This document shows, piece by piece, positions 63,511 through 64,000 of a stretch of 64,000 nt of DNA. Each line of letters starts with the position of its first letter. Within the stretch, counting starts at the first letter, position 1. The DNA comes from Pantoea ananatis LMG 2665. GTDB lineage: Bacteria > Pseudomonadota > Gammaproteobacteria > Enterobacterales > Enterobacteriaceae. The stretch covers positions 124,001 to 188,000 of the forward strand of contig NZ_JMJJ01000005.1 in assembly GCF_000710035.2 (NCBI RefSeq). The letters are read 5' to 3'. The notes below the pieces were generated by a model. The model made no database searches. It saw only the letters and a list, made by a program, of their open reading frames with translations, and was not told where the DNA came from. A program made the translations under genes and the position numbers.

Positions 63511-64000
63511 TTAAAGCGTTTCCGCCACCTCGTCGGAGATTTCGCCGTTATGGTAAACCTCCTGCACGTCGTCACAGTCTTCCAGCATATCGATCAGGCG
63601 CAGCAGTTTAGGCGCGGTTTCCGCATCCATTTCGGCTTTGGTCGAGGGGATCATGGCCACTTCCGCGGAGTCGGCTTTAAAGCCCGCCGCTTCCAGCGCA
63701 TCGCGCACCGTGCCCATCTCTTCCCATGCGGTAAACACGTCAATCGCGCCGTCATCGTAACCGACCACGTCTTCTGCGCCCGCTTCCAGCGCCGCTTCCA
63801 TCACCGCATCTTCGTCATGACCGGGTGCGAAGGAGATTACGCCTTTTTTGCTGAACAGATAGGCGACGGAGCCATCGGTACCCAGGTTGCCACCCGTTTT
63901 GGTGAAGGCGTGACGCACTTCGCCCACGGTACGGTTGCGGTTGTCGCTCAGGCACTCAATCATAATGGCCGATCCGCCCGGACCGTAACCTTCATAAATG
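63511..64000 (-). CDS. yebC: YebC-family translation/transcription factor (3' part; start beyond the right edge)
   Basis: The minus-strand frame is open through base 64000 (reads ..[20 protein letters not shown] at the edge), so about 163 C-terminal residues of a roughly 247-residue protein are visible. Shared blocks are [33 protein letters not shown] and the acidic end ISDEVAETL. YebC/TACO1 proteins bind the ribosome and ease proline-rich or difficult translation; older work called it a regulator. Order yebC-ruvC is conserved. Confidence 0.95.
   Translation of the reverse strand, partial: IYEGYGPGGSAIMIECLSDNRNRTVGEVRHAFTKTGGNLGTDGSVAYLFSKKGVISFAPGHDEDAVMEAALEAGAEDVVGYDDGAIDVFTAWEEMGTVRDALEAAGFKADSAEVAMIPSTKAEMDAETAPKLLRLIDMLEDCDDVQEVYHNGEISDEVAETL

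Overview
The window is a chromosomal segment of a gammaproteobacterium of the order Enterobacterales, most likely an Erwiniaceae member (Pantoea/Erwinia-like). Both flanks follow the gene order of the E. coli yoaE-to-ruvC/yebC interval almost gene for gene, and CspC matches the E. coli protein at every residue as I remember it. Several differences point away from E. coli: no mntP, mgrB, yebV/yebW or edd, a 24-codon yobF, and a large accessory block in the middle. No rRNA, tRNA, CRISPR array, prophage or insertion sequence was recognised. All assignments were made by reading the sequence; no database search was run.

Layout. (1) About 1-20.7 kb, conserved core: yoaE (cut by the left edge), the mannose PTS operon manXYZ, yobD, rlmA, yobF-cspC, a metallo-beta-lactamase-fold gene, yebO, yobH, kdgR, yebQ, htpX, prc, proQ, msrC, letA-letB (yebS-yebT) and rsmF. 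(2) About 20.7-42.5 kb, accessory block between rsmF and yebY: a DUF1272 zinc protein, a YcaD-like MFS carrier, choline-to-betaine genes (betT divergent from betIBA), a spermidine exporter (mdtJI with a mdtU-like leader ORF), GNAT, LysR, SDR and acyltransferase genes, a small secreted protein, and a module in which two near-identical chemoreceptor genes flank a MEKHLA-domain gene, an alpha-glucoside PTS operon and its GntR regulator. (3) About 42.5-64 kb, core again: the copper genes yebY/copD/copC, holE, exoX, ptrB, yebE, purT, eda, zwf, hexR, pykA, an mdfA-like pump, lpxM, mepM, znuA, znuCB, ruvAB, ruvC and yebC (cut by the right edge).

How the genes work together. There is a sugar and carbon theme: mannose and alpha-glucoside PTS uptake, KdgR, HexR, zwf, eda and pykA. 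There is an envelope and stress theme: prc, mepM, lpxM, letAB, htpX, betTIBA and mdtJI. DNA repair genes (ruvABC, exoX, holE) and metal handling (znuABC, copCD) complete the set. Recognisable control sites include a heat-shock promoter at htpX, a PUR box at purT, a Zur box between znuA and znuC, a LexA box at ruvA that is also the ruvC terminator hairpin, and FliA-type -10 elements before both chemoreceptor genes.

Most worth a second look: the duplicated chemoreceptor module with a decayed MEKHLA copy, the mdtU-like leader ORF, the LexA box/terminator overlap, the possible manganese-riboswitch-like leader of yoaE combined with missing mntP, and eda without edd. I did not find a clearly new multi-gene system. 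The chemoreceptor/MEKHLA pair is the closest candidate.
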